A stretch of DNA of 64,000 bases from Diploscapter coronatus (Eukaryota > Nematoda > Chromadorea > Rhabditida > Rhabditidae), in contig OZ038423.1 in the NCBI GenBank assembly GCA_964036155.1, positions 30,271,249 to 30,335,248 on the forward strand, written 5' to 3'. The notes under the pieces are model-generated. The model was not told where the DNA came from. It did not search any database and saw nothing but the letters and a program-made list of their open reading frames with translations. The translations under genes and the position numbers were made by a program. Every line of letters starts with the position of its first letter. Position 1 is the first letter of the stretch. This document shows positions 27,501-39,017 of the stretch, piece by piece.

Positions 27501-29951
27501 GTGTATGAATTACAAAGAAAGCGTTATCACTTCTTTTCAACCGAACTTAGCTATCAACATCAAATTTACATGAATAAACGACCAAATCGTTTTTCAAAAA
27601 TAGCATCATCTTACTCTTCCTCAATGATAATTCATTGTGATTAAAGAATAAAGGAAAATGCCTCTTCTTCAAGCAAACAGCATTTTTCAAATCTAAATTC
27701 AACCATTTCAGCTGCACAATGTCCTGCTGGCTGGGATTATGTTAATGGAAAATGCTATCAGGTGATCGTTGAAATCATTTTCGTTTTATGAATACCAAGG
27801 ATTTTACAGTATTTTGAAACTTTTGACACTTGGAACGGGGCAAATACGATCTGCATGGGATTATGTTCAACATGCCATCTACCAAGGCTTTACAGCCAAC
27901 AACAAGGCATAGACTTGACTAATTATGGTAAGGAATTTCATGAGAATTTATTAATGTATAAATTAATTTGGAACATTCGACTTCTAAATTGCGCGTTTTT
28001 TTCATTTTGCGGCATTAATAAGACTACTCGCAAAGGAAGCTAATGGTTAGAGAGGCCAAATCAATTTTCAACATTTGATTTTAACGTTTAAATTTGGTAT
28101 CGGTCTGATCATCGAAGTCATACTGATCTCAAAACTTTTTAGACCTCCGAAAACGACCTATCCTAGGTAAAGCTATAGCCATCTTTGTAAAGCGAACTTT
28201 TCCCGCTGCAGCCTTCCCGAATTTTTCGGACAATAAACTCACAATCAGCCTACTATTTATTAAAAGATGAATTTAGCGTAAAACTCATCCAAATTATGTC
28301 GAAACTGGTCAAACTTTCTTACTAACTAAATTTTGTTAAAAGTTAAACAAGATAATTAAAATCATCTGTTGATTTTTCTTTTTCAGTGGTTACGAAGCAA
28401 GATCCCTCTCCCACCGCTTGGATTGATATACATAAAATCAACGGTGATCCTACTGTAAGTCATCATTCTACTTATAGGCAATTTTGAAAATAGAACGATA
28501 GAAACATACGAAAATAGTAAAGGGTTAGGGGAGGGAAGGGATAGACTAGAGCATCTTTTACCATATTATTTCGTATGTTCCTATGATTTATCGTTCTACA
28601 TTTCCAGGTTGTCTACTATGATTAGTTCAAGGATATGTTTTCATACTTTTCATCGCTCTGTATTTTGATCTATAAAAATTTAGCGTCTAGAAGACAGTGC
28701 TAACCAGGAATATGGATGCATCCTTTGGGATACTGCAAATGGGTAAGTAAAGTTTCTTTGTAACCATGGTTTTAATTAAATAATTGAATCAAAAATCTGT
28801 AGCAAGAGTACCCTCGACTCTTAGAGATCTAGATTGAAACAGTGGGCATGGCTCGTGCTGAAGCCGTGAATGTTAAGGCTTGATCGAGATTCTCGTATGG
28901 CAGTCACGACGAATCTCGAACATTCGTGCACATCAGCACAAGTCATGAACATTACATAAATCCAGGCCTCGAATACATATAAAAGGAACAAGATATAATG
29001 AATTGTTGAGTTTTCAACTAGTGGATAATTATTAATTATATTTAGATATCCGGGTAAGAAATTTAGTTAATTGCAACGGAAGAAGAATTAGATTTTCATA
29101 AATGCACAGATGTCGCAATACCAAATCCCTATATTTTATAGTAGTGCGTTTATGAAAATCAGTTCTTCAATTTCCCGATCGCTTTACTAAATTTCTTCAG
29201 ATGGCGGTCTGCCCCAGCTCTGTGGTTTTGTGAGTCATATCTTTAATCCATTTAAATGTTTACCTTTTATTAAAAAAATATCGTTGCACAAAAATGAATT
29301 AATTTATACCGAGTAGATCATTTTCGAAAATCTAAAATTATTTTGTCTTGTTGAGAGTTTGTAACAATGTTATTTTTATGAATTACCGTGATCACCTATT
29401 TCCTAAAATGTACTTGACTTCTCTACTTATAAAAGATTTGAAAGTTGATTTAGATCGAAGAAAAACGAACTAAATGCAGAAATTAATAACAACCCAAATG
29501 CACATTTTATAATGAATATTTTAGCTAGCTGAATCTGGATTGTGGGACGACTTTTATGTAAGATTAAGCTTAATCTGTAAAAATACGGATGCCGTAAATT
29601 CTCTAATAGAATCTTTTGTTTATTTTTGAGAGGTTGGAAATTAAAAACTCCAAGGCATCTATTACAGGCTTTACGGTATGAAATATCTTAGTTAAAAATA
29701 ACTAGAACAATGGAAGGCAAGAGAAAGTATGTATGATCAGATTTGGAAGATTTGATCCGATATTAGATTCGTTTAAATTTTTAAGGAAATATCACTTTTG
29801 ATTATTAAAGGCACATGAAAATAGTTCAGAAACTATCACTCACCCTATAAAAATTTTTTCTAAAATCATATTCAATACTTAGTGCGACGCTGGGGGTTTT
29901 TACTATGTCTGCGAAACGGACGAACGACTTACCGCGACATGCCCTCCTTGA
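24575..29951 (+). CDS. Secreted pseudo-astacin / EGF-like / CUB-like / C-type lectin mosaic protein
   Basis: Nineteen predicted exons sum to 1764 bases, 587 residues. A TTCAG acceptor abuts the ATG. Residues 1-25 are a signal peptide, with RLKR soon after. Residues about 37-229 align with the astacin protease family (YYYFDPSL, CISFVVNA, TITMGSKCIY, SDRDNFVNIN, YNFGSV), but the zinc site HExxHxxGxxH reads KAIFHVLGFYT: Lys125, Ala126, His129, Thr135. The catalytic Glu and two His are therefore gone, and the Met-turn is altered to SVTH. An EGF-like module (230-267) and a CUB-like region (268-408) follow, then a Thr/Ser linker and a full C-type lectin domain (about 443-587) with CPAGWDYVNGKCY, WNGANTIC, GLWDDFY and YYVCE. 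The linker intron (26615-27198) has matching phase 1 on both sides. If that join is wrong, these are two genes. Exon 16 is only 8 bases (29046-29053). Confidence 0.75.
26921..27010 (+). mobile_element. MITE-like element family A, copy 1 (short)
   Basis: Ends are CAGACCTAGAGAGCACTTTC and GACGATCTTCTTCTCTAGGT plus CTG, which are inverted complements. The left end is followed by the GTCAGACGA box, and GGGATAGGTCGCAAGG occurs internally. It lies in the linker intron of the mosaic gene. Confidence 0.75.
28491..28598 (+). mobile_element. MITE-like inverted repeat (family C-related), intronic
   Basis: TAGAACGATA at the left end and TATCGTTCTA at the right end are perfect inverted complements. Just inside are ACATACGAAAATAGTA and its counterpart TATTATTTCGTATGT. 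The centre is G-rich. It lies in an intron of the lectin part of the mosaic gene. Confidence 0.75.
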
Positions 29952-30597
29952 TTATCCTTCTTATCTGATATCTCATTTTTCAAATTAAAACTGTATAAAT
30001 AATAAATTTTTATTTTTATCAAAAAGTATGAAATGAAAATAAATCGAAAGATATGGTTCATTGGTAAAGTTGCTTAACACTCTCCAGAGAAGTCAGATCA
30101 ATTTGATTTTATTTTCGGGACGAGTATCGACAGATGAAGCTGGGCGTGCATGCTTTGCTTTCTTGAAATTTAAGCTGCAGTTGAATAACGAACGGGAATC
30201 ATAGTATTTCGCAAAGAGAACTAAACTTGAAATGCCTTATTCATGCATGTGTAACACATTCCTATCATCACTTAAATTTAATTCAAATTCCTCATTGGGA
30301 TGTGCTTGATGACATGCAGCTATTCATAGAAGCTACATAGATTTGAACCTAATGCTCAGGACGAATGTCTCCAATTTAAATTGATTTTCTTCACAATGAT
30401 GACTTTATATTCTTCCAAGGTGTTAGATAAATTCTATCTCTGAGTTCAGGGCGTATTTCGACAAACGAAACTGGTAACGAATTAGTACCCATCTTCATTG
30501 ATCTCGAATAGCATGAATGATAAAGCTAAAACTAAAAATAAGCCAAAAGTTTTCTTTGTACCTTCTGATGGGTGTCATTTTCAAACTTCAAATTAGC

Positions 30598-30760
30598 ATA
30601 GCCTCGCCCACTTTAAGGGGCGGGACCTGATCTCCCCATGTTTATGATTAGAGTCCATGGGTGTATCCACCATATAAGTTTGGTTCGGATCCGAGACACT
30701 TTTGTAGTTGTCCGGTCACTCTTTATATTTTATTTGGGTTACTCAAAGAATGCGCCTTAA
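30598..30760 (-). repeat. Dispersed repeat K, copy 2 (inverted)
   Basis: Its reverse complement has TCTTTGAGTAACCC, AATATAAAGAGTGACCGGAC, AACTACAAAAGTGT, GGTGGATACACCC and TCCCGCCCCTT, in the same order as 22461-22635. The two copies are about 8 kb apart in opposite orientation and flank the mosaic gene. Confidence 0.65.
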
Positions 30761-30863
30761 AAAATACTTCAACACTTATCATTGCATTTGAGTATTTTTA
30801 ATCTTTAATGGACAATCATGAAAGATAAAGAAATGAATAAGCTGATATATGATTCAAGAGGAC

Positions 30864-30992
30864 AGCTTGGAAACCACATGACCTCATGGCATACGAAATA
30901 GTGAAAAAAGAAAACCTACCACCCAATATCTTCTCCTAGCCACACTTTCGCATGCCATGAGGTCATTCGTGTCATGCGATTTCCAGATAGCT
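30864..30992 (+). mobile_element. MITE-like element family B, copy 2
   Basis: Left arm AGCTTGGAAACCACATGACC continues TCATGGCATACGAAATAGTG. Right arm CACTTTCGCATGCCATGAGG ends GATTTCCAGATAGCT. The arms are inverted complements of about 40 bases around an A/C-rich centre. Confidence 0.8.
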
Positions 30993-31746
30993 TTCAAGGG
31001 CATGTTCAGATCACCATAAGATCATTTAGGATGATTCAACACTACAAAGAAGTCCATATGAGCTCAAGAGAAAAATGACGTGAGCTCAAAAACAGAATCA
31101 AATCCATTCAGTTATCATTCCAATTGTTTCAGCTAAAGAGACTATTCGGAGATCAGTTTCCTTCCATCGTATCCACAGATAACATTTTACACATTCGGAC
31201 TTTCAACTTTGTTTACCAAAACATCGTCACTTACTTCGAATATGAGTCAATCTGATTCAACTTAGCTCGAATCAATGGCTCCAAAGAACAGCCCAAATGT
31301 CAAAGATGCACATTCTGCTGCATGTGATAATCTCTCTATGTTATGGAGATGATGTTATGAAAGTGTCTGTGTAATCGATTCCAACACATCGTCGAGGCTG
31401 AGTCCGATGATTTTTCGGCGCATAAATTATCACATCATTGCAAAACGTCCATAAATTCGGAGTCGACTGATATTTTTTCAAATCAGCCCAGCATTTTCAA
31501 AATACGCATTATCAGATCTTTGATAGTATTTGTTTTTGTTGACAAATTCTTACGCGACTTTGTATATCACCACTATCTCATTGATTTTCACAGATTGAGT
31601 ACGTCAGAATATTTCGAATCTTCTCGAAAAGTATAAATGATTTGTGCAAGTTTTTGCTATTATAAAAGCGTTCCTGTTCCCTTGATTTTCATAGGTATTT
31701 CCGGGCTAACAACTGAGCGCATTTTAGAGCTATTCCATGCTAAACC

Positions 31747-33766
31747 ATGCCGCTATCGAATGATCATAGCGACTTCGGCACGACAGATGGGCAGAAGAAC
31801 TCGACGACTTTTGAAAAAGCAGTACGTAAACTTGTGTGTTATTTTTATGTCGTGAAATTTTTAGAACTTATGTGGATTGAAGAATTTCTACGGACGTGCA
31901 AGGATTCTGATCTTCTTATTGACACTTTTGTCGCTGTCGTTACTCTATTCAAATCAGATAGCTTTGAATTTCACGGTCATCTGCATGGATGACGTAGTGG
32001 AGGAGCAAAGTACGATGAACAGCACTGATAGTAAGAAATCATTTTGAATGACTTTTCGAAAAATCGGGTTTTCAGGACATTGGCTAAAATCGCCCTCAAA
32101 AATCTCGTATCTTTTCTCAGCGATAGCTGTCGGATCCATGACTGGGCTCATTCCGATGATTCCCTGCATGGAGAAATTCGGAATACGGTAAACCAACCAA
32201 ATTTTTCCTTGAAAAGCCAAAGCCCAAGCCAAATAGACTATAAAGTTCACTGTTTGCAATGTTTTTGCTGACAATAGGTGATAATCCTATTATTTAGGTT
32301 CATCTGTATATAGATGAAAGTTTCCCATATTGAAAGATGGAGGGAAAAGACCGTTCGCAGTATGAACCTGACTTTCAGATTCACGATGACAACGTACATG
32401 TTTCTCTCGGCCGCATGCACTCTAGTGATGCCTCTTTCGATTGAAATCGGCTACTTTGCAATTTTGGTTGTTCGATTTTTTGTGGTAAAAATCAAAGAGG
32501 AAGTTAAAGTCAGAGTCATCTTCAGGGCTTCGCCGGTAGCATCGGTCTATCTGGACTTGGCGCGATCGCTGAGCGATGGAGTCCAATGGCGGAGTTGGGA
32601 ACGACCATAGCGGTTCTTTCCACGTTCCATCAGGTAGATCTGAAAAAATGTGCCAGATTGATGAGCGTTGTTTGTAGCTTGCACCGATCTTCACGATGCC
32701 TATGTCGGCGTTCCTCTGCTCGTCATCTATTGGCTGGAGGGCGATCTACTATCTCCAAGGAGGGATGACTCTCGTCTTCGGAGCAATTTTCTTCTCGTTC
32801 TTCCGAAACCAGCCCGGGAAGCACGCCATGGTCAGTTCAAAGGAACTCACGAGGATCAACAGCAAGAGAGTCCCAAGGAGAAAAGGCAACGTGCCCTATT
32901 GGGAGATCTGCAAAGACATCCGAATTGTCTCTATCTGGCTGGCGATCACCGGAGGAAACCTCGCCTTCACCGTGCTGCTCTTCTACGGGCCGACCTACAT
33001 GAACCGAGTCCTGGGGTTGGACGTGAACAGCACTGGATTCGCAACCGCGCTGCCATACGTTCTCAGCGCCTTCGTGAAATTCTCGATCGGGCCCATTTCC
33101 GATAAAACGACTTGCTGCAGCGAGAAGGTAGCCTTTGAGGACATTTCAGAAAAAGGATGAAGCATTCAGGGAAAGCTCCTCTTCTTCACTGGCTTCTCCA
33201 GAGTCGTCCTGCTGGTCAGTCTGATGACTATAGCGCTAACCGACTCACCCCTCCTGGCAAGGATTTTCTACACTGGAGCCATCGCGTTTATGGGTGTCAA
33301 TATCATGGGCACGATCAAAGCCGCCCAATTGGTATGTGCAAACGACGACAATGATGATATTGTTGCAAAATTGTGGTTTAGATCTCCCGCCAGTACGTGT
33401 CTTTTGTCATGGCGATGACCACGTGGTTCGCATGCATTTCGCAACTCATAGTCCCCTTGATCGTCTCTTGGATGTGCCCAGACAACACTCCTGAGCAGGT
33501 ACATTTTCAGTATGGCGAACAAAACGATTTACCTTTTTTGTTGTTTTCAGTGGTCTCGATTCTACATACTTTCTTGTGTGGCCATTTTGATCACAAACAT
33601 CCCTTTCTTCATCTTTGGAGACGACAAGCCAGCCCCGTATACCCTTCCAGACTGGGAGCAAAAGAAAGCGAATAAAGTCACTCCGGAAAAGCCCGACTTG
33701 AGCAGAATCACCGTCCCAGACATATTCTCGAATGAAGAGAAGAAGAAAATCGAAGAAATCCTATGA
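31747..33766 (+). CDS. SLC17-type (sodium/phosphate, sialin/VGLUT-like) MFS transporter
   Basis: Nine exons (31747-31821, 31865-32030, 32076-32187, 32361-32484, 32526-32633, 32678-33127, 33170-33331, 33382-33498, 33551-33766) sum to 1530 bases, 509 residues. About twelve hydrophobic segments are visible. Family marks are SNQIALNFTVICM after TM1, IPCMEKFGIR, RFFVGFAGSIGLSGLGAIAE, ERWSPMAELGTT, SSSIGWRAIYYLQG and GPTYMNRVLGLDVNSTGF. SLC17 proteins carry organic anions, phosphate, or glutamate into vesicles. The substrate is not readable here; the large nematode-expanded group of sialin-like carriers is the most likely home. The 3' end is convergent with the hydrolase gene, 205 bases away. Confidence 0.85.
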
Positions 33767-33971
33767 CCTTTTCATACATATTTATTGTTTTATTTTGTTA
33801 CAGCTATCACGGGTCCTGATAGTTTTAGTCTACAAGTGTATATTCTATGAATATCCATACAATTTAATAAAATGAATTCATAATTCATCAAATCTCAAGG
33901 TGTCTAAATGCGCGAATATGACATATCATTGAAAAGATCATGAGCATAGAATAAATACAAATTAGTTCGAA

Positions 33972-35394
33972 TTAGGAGAGATTCGTCCGAATGAAGTCTT
34001 GGACTCGAGCGCAGAACCACTTTGGGTATTTCAGGTAGAAGTCGTGACCGCCTTGGGCGTGAATGTCTACTCTGAAAGTAAACAAATCTCTAGAGTAACA
34101 AATTGAATTGATCTTACTTGCAATGCTTTAAAACCGGAACAAAGTCCTTCTTCGGATCACCGCAAAATCGGTCCATGCCCCCGTTCAGGATCAACGACTT
34201 GCACTCCAGCTTCGGAAGAACGTAGTCACTGGGGAAACGACCGCCACAGAAGTCGTGTACTCTAAACCAACAGTTTCCACTCGAACCTAAAGAATTCTTA
34301 CTGTTGAACGACATCGCATAGAGCAGCCCATTGTACTCTGAGGAAGTCATAGGTGCAGTGCTCCAGGTACGGTGCCTTTGCGTTCGGTAACCAATGATCG
34401 GTGTTCTTCATGCCTAAGATATCCAATTTCTGCAAATCATTTAAGAAAGACCAGACTTAGGGAGTACTTTCGTCAGATGAAAATAAACTATAGGGGGTAG
34501 GTCACACGCACGAGCGAAATCAGTGTTATGATACCAGGTCGCGCTGGTAGAAATGTTGGCTTCTAGAAGGTCAGAGATAGAAATTTTCTAAGAAATATAC
34601 TAGAGGTTTCTGACGATCGTCCTCCCTAGGTTTGAGAAAGATTCAAACCTGCAAATGCCATCGCTCCCAACTTATTTATCCGTGACCCAGTTGATACGAG
34701 GACCATTCTCGGAACGAGATTCTTGCCACCCTGTCCAGCAACGTGGATAGCAGTACGACCGCCTTCAGACCAACCCATAACAGTGAAGGGGGCAGCTCCT
34801 AGTTGCTGAAATTCAATGTTAGAGAAAAATTTTTATCAAATAGTGCCTGCATGAGCTTGACACAGAAGGAAGCGTCTTTCATGCATCGGTTGACTTCCTG
34901 CTGTCTGTCTGGAGGCCGCGACGTGCCATACCCAGGCGGATCGATGCAGATGATCGTCAAGAGACTTGTGTCGAAGTTCTCCAGAAAGGACAAAGGCCAG
35001 TCTTTCTTGTAGCAGCCTGGAAAAGCAAGGTCTTCAAATAACTACGGACAACTGGATGACTATGTGTTAGGATCTTGAACATTTAGAAATCAGAACTGCG
35101 CTCATCTTCGGAAATTAGCTTTCTTACGGTAACCTGGAAAAATAGTCACATTCGTTACATCATTACATACGAAATAGTAGATGAAGAGAATCTTTTCTCT
35201 AACAATTTCCGTACTATGTCGATGTAACGATGCAACTACTTTCCCAAATTGCCTTTCTTACCGACTGCCCCACAAATACAAAGCAGATTATTCGGGCCTG
35301 ATCCGAACTTCGAATACCCTATATTCAGCCCATCGATTGTGATGTGGCCTTCTTCATAAGGAGTGGAAGCTGTCGTTGGCTGATTTTCAGACAT
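33972..35394 (-). CDS. Alpha/beta hydrolase, valacyclovir-hydrolase (BPHL) like
   Basis: Six exons on the minus strand. The start at 35394 lies 2 bases after an ATTCTTTCAG acceptor, which favours it over an in-frame upstream ATG. The fold is seen as ITIDGLNIGYSKFGSG, then IICIDPPGYGTSRPP (oxyanion region). GWSEGG is the nucleophile elbow with the catalytic Ser, SLILNGGMDRFCG carries the acidic residue, and QGGHDFYLKYP the catalytic His. Human BPHL hydrolyses amino-acid esters and homocysteine thiolactone, which could loosely link it to methionine metabolism. The intron at 34806-34846 contains no GT at all and appears to be GC-AG. Intron 3 holds a MITE-like element (34452-34634). Confidence 0.85.
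34452..34634 (+). mobile_element. MITE-like element family A, copy 2
   Basis: 183 bp from CAGACTTAGGGAGTACTTTC to GATCGTCCTCCCTAGGTTTG, with inverted-complement ends. The internal blocks ATACCAGGTCGCGCTGGTAG and TCTAAGAAATATA are shared with copy 3 at 42876-43078. Confidence 0.85.
35149..35236 (+). mobile_element. MITE-like element family C, intronic
   Basis: Left arm TTCGTTACATCATTACATAC then GAAATAGTA. Right arm TACTATGTCGATGTAACGAT. The arms are imperfect inverted complements. The ACATACGAAATAGTA core is shared with families B and the 28491-28598 element. It lies in intron 1 of the hydrolase gene. Confidence 0.65.
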
Positions 35395-36580
35395 CACTGA
35401 AAGAATATGATCTTTGAATGAAATGGAGTTCAAAAAGTGACCAGACGGAAGAAAGGACATTGCGGTGAAAGATGAGTGAAATTACAGGGAGAATGGCGTT
35501 TTTCATGGACTTGTGGTAAAACGGAGACGATGTGATATGATACACATTGCACTTTTGTCGAATTGCGAGAAGATAAGGTTGTGGGAGATAGAGAGGATGA
35601 CGGGTGGAAGGAAAAGAGTAGGGAATGGGAGAGAGAGAAAGAGTGGGAACATTGGGAGACAGATTCGTTTCCTTCGTCCGACTGTTTGACACAATTTCCA
35701 CGAGAATTCTGCAACAGTGAGAGTGCGCGATAGAGAAAAGGAGATTTGTATAAGAGCCAAATCAAGGACAGTGAAAGAAGGTAGGAATTTTAGAGACTAT
35801 GAGAAGAATATGAAATGCAATAACTTAGAGATATAATTGAATATTGTGGGGGAAAGATCGAAAGGAATTGTGAAATACCAAATTTGGCAGTTTAAAGAAC
35901 GAAAGACAATAAATAGTGTGGTATTGTGAAGGAGTTGAGATGAACAAATTGGAAATAGCATACGTTTTCAGAGGAAAAGATGGTAACATTCGAATTACAC
36001 CAACTTTTCTTCGTTACTAATCGATTTTAGACAAAAAATGGAAGATGATTTGCCAGTGCTGCGTCGGATGAAACGCACGCAGATGGAATGGAAAAAATCT
36101 TGAAGAAAGGCAAACCTAACGATTAAGAGAATTCGAAACGAAGAGAGAATCAGACGGTGAGAGACGATCAGATAAAAAACTCGACAGCGTTACAATATTC
36201 TTCAGCTTGTCTTAGCAAAGACCGATGAGAATACAAAATGACAAAATAAAAATCTGTTCAAAAAATCTTTTATAAAAGATGAAGATTTTATCGATCTCCT
36301 TGAAAACTTTATTTTCGCAAAACAAATGTATTCAACAATAATGATTTTTGGGAACCGAAAACAATGTTATGTTCTGGAAGTTCTAAAGAGTAAAATCTCA
36401 AATTCCGAGCCTTCTGAAAAGAGAATAATTACAAGAAGAATGCTTTGAATTTGAAAATTCAACAATTCTAACCTAAAAGAAAAACAAACTTATCGAAACG
36501 TTCATTCAATTTCAGTTTGAAGAAGAGAATAGCAAGGTAAAATTCAAAATTGTATGAACTTTCGAGAAATCTAAAAATGC
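35395..36580. other. Spacer with GA-rich tract
   Basis: No gene recognised. 35580-35660 is strongly purine-rich (GGGAGAGAGAGAAAGAGTGG) and may be promoter sequence for the hydrolase. Overlapping minus-strand ORFs here are low-complexity by-products of that tract. Confidence 0.4.
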
Positions 36581-38540
36581 CTACTCTTTCTTCAACCTTT
36601 CTTCGAGTCCAGTCAAAACATGGCTGGTTTGCTGAGTAGCCGAGTCAAGAGTCGAGGTGATTTGACCAAGTTGAGATCCGATGATTTGCACGGTCTGCAA
36701 TAAAATCATCACTATTTTAAATTCAGCGTTAAATATAGTCATGCTTAAAGATGAGCGTTTATCTTTAGCAAAAAGTTAAATTTAACAAGATTTAAAAACG
36801 GTTTATAACTTCGATACCTGAGCCCTCAAATCCTCCATCGACCCGAGCTCCGACCACTTCTTCGCATCTTCGATTGAAATGATACGGTCATTGGCCATTA
36901 TTGCTGAAAATCGACGATTTTTGAGTTTTTTTTTAATCAAAAATAGCTAACTTTAGAGTATTAAAAAATATTATTTTAGACGCACTGCATTAAATTTGTT
37001 AATCATTTTTAATGAAAAAGATAATTTTTAAGAAAATAAAAAGAAAACAACCTAGCGGAAAGATCCAATTGTGGTGCGCGGTTTCGGTGATTATGGTCCT
37101 GATGGATTCCAGATCCTTGCCCGCTAATATCGCCGTATCGTGCTCGAACAACACGTTCAGGGCAGACATCGGGGTTCCTGAAGATTCATCATTTTCAGAC
37201 CTAGAAAGGGCTTGAGCCAGATGGCCCTCTGCATTTACAGACGGATAGGGAGGGTAGGAAATGTAGGAAAAGCGAAGAAATAAGAAAAACGAGCCGTCTG
37301 TAAACACAGGGGGCCAAGCCAGATTTTCCGTGCGAGTCTCTTTTAAGCTAAAATATCCTGTTAACGTCTTGTGTGCGGACCCCTTATGCAACAACCTACT
37401 ATAGAAAAATATTGATGTTCAGACCCTCTACCTATATTTTACGTTCTAACTGGTCGAGTCTGCCTAGGTTTGATTATTTTTTTTTAAAATTTTACCTTCA
37501 AACGCCTTGAGCAAAATTCGTCCCTTATAGTCGCGGTATTCCAAGCCTTTCAGGCGAAATCTGGAATTAAAAATTATTATTAAAAAGAAAGATAAAAAAG
37601 TCAGATTTAAAAAAGATAAATTCACCTCGTTTCTATACAGAATATTTTTAAAAAGAACTTTTAGATTAGAAAAATTAAATTATTTTTTCGCCAAATTAAG
37701 TGAAAGTTCGTGTATCGAAAAATAGCGAGAGACATAGAAGAAGTTGCGTATTCACTCTTTCCATTGTCCCCGCTAGCTATCTTTATCAGTGCTCTAGCCT
37801 CCCTCTTTGCACAGTCGTGACGCGCATTTCTCGCAACGGCGCTCTTTACACGCACAAACTGTCGCTTCATTTGACGGATACAATAAGAAAGATCCCAACT
37901 GATTTCTCGCGAACCAAACGGTTCTCTGCTTGACGGGGAGGATTTGGCAGACACCCAGCACTTGGTACTCGTTATTCTGCAGCCACGACTTGATCAATTT
38001 CGCCAGAGCTAGGTCGATGGGTTGGTACTGAAAACTGTAAACTTACTTATTTTTATTTTATCATAAATAAATATTTTTCTTCCACTTTTTGAATTCTTCA
38101 ATCTATCATATTTTTAGTTAAGAAATTTTATATTTTAAAAATAACCTCATTTCTCTCACTCTCGATGCGTTCCTGCCACATGTCCGGTGGAGCGCACTGG
38201 TATGTAACCGGAGGCAGAACTGGCTTAACGGCGGCCTCGAAAAGACGGCGTCTAAAAATACTTCAAATTTGAAAAAAAACATTTGAGGGTAAGTTTTGGA
38301 AATTCAAAGAATTTGAGGGTAGAAAATTGACTTTTTAATTCAGGTATAATACGATTTAAAGTACATTAGTTGAAAAAATTGAAAATTGTAAGGGTAGAAA
38401 TCTCATCATTAGACATGAATTTAAAAACTTCAAAATGTGCACCTGAAATTCCTGGGCTTTGGTCTGACGTATTTGGACGAGACGGCACGAACCGACTGTA
38501 AGGTCAGCGGGCTGATTGAGCCGAATTTTAGGAGGCTCAT
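36581..38540 (-). CDS. mrpl-10: Mitochondrial ribosomal protein L10 (uL10m)
   Basis: Seven exons (38443-38540, 38146-38251, 37900-38027, 37496-37560, 37052-37177, 36818-36903, 36581-36694) sum to 723 bases, 240 residues. Residues 1-32 (MSLLKFGSISPLTLQSVRAV and on) are Arg/Ser-rich without acids, like a mitochondrial presequence. YQVLGVCQILPVKQ, LKGLEYRDYKGRILLKAF, VLFEHDTAILAGKDLESIRT and HNWIFPL follow the order of human MRPL10 (IAVCQNVALSA, LRKHKILMKVF, LFVGHNMLLVSEEP, VPFLPLLGG). The tail SMEDLRAQTVQIIGSQL matches its C-terminal helix. uL10m anchors the L7/L12 stalk of the mitoribosome. An AATTCCAG acceptor lies 3 bases before the ATG. A MITE-like element is in intron 4. Confidence 0.85.
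37214..37323 (+). mobile_element. MITE-like element family G in mrpl-10 intron
   Basis: Left arm GCCAGATGGCCCTCTGCATT then TACAGACGG; right arm CCGTCTGTAAACACAGGGGG then CCAAGCCAGA. Inverted complements of about 28 bases with a few mismatches, 110 bp in all. Only one copy was seen in the window. Confidence 0.75.
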
Positions 38541-39017
38541 TTCCTGGAATTAAAAAAATCGTATTTGTCAAAAAAAAATTACAGGAAAAAGATATCCAAG
38601 CGATAAAACGCCTTGTATACTTCAAAGAATAAATAAATAAAATAACTTTTATTACAATCTTCAAAGGAATGTCAAATAGCATCTACCTTGAGCAATAAGT
38701 TATTTTTAAAAGTGAAGTTCTTGGGAAGTTTATACATGTTAAAACAGCTACAATACACAACTTTCCAGAAAACCTCATAAAATATCATTTTCAACTGGAT
38801 CAAATTAAAATAATCTTCAACTTTCCAAGAAGTCAATAAAAGTGGCTTTCTATTATTCACCGACTGAGCAGTCACAATTACTAAATTCACCAGGCACTTT
38901 TCTTTTCCTATACTCTCTAGTTTCAAATTTTGTGAATTTCGGTAATGGTGGGTGGTAGTCGGACTGTAAATTATAGAAGGAGCCATAAAAGTCGAAGTTT
39001 TATTGAAAGACTAAAAA
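38541..39017. other. Short spacer between Asterix and mrpl-10
   Basis: 478 bases between two genes on the same strand. An AATAAA on the minus strand lies just after the Asterix stop. A minus ORF of 104 codons (38672-38986) begins about 15 bases past that signal and has no recognisable features, so I did not call it. The spacing is too long for a typical nematode operon but does not rule one out. Confidence 0.4.

Larger units (their letters stand above)
29952..31746. other. 1.8 kb spacer with dispersed repeats
   Basis: No gene recognised. AATAAATTTT near 30000 may be the poly(A) sign of the mosaic gene. It contains the inverted copy of repeat K and the second copy of MITE family B. A GCATTTTAG acceptor about 16 bases before 31747 may be a trans-splice site for the next gene. 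Confidence 0.45.

Noticed and set aside
35387..35765. Overlapping minus-strand ORFs in a GA-rich tract
   Set aside because: Low-complexity Ser/Pro/Leu translations in three frames; they reflect purine bias, not coding.
38672..38986. 104-codon minus-strand ORF between Asterix and mrpl-10
   Set aside because: It begins about 15 bases after the Asterix poly(A) signal, with no acceptor before it and no domain. AT-rich chance ORF is more likely.
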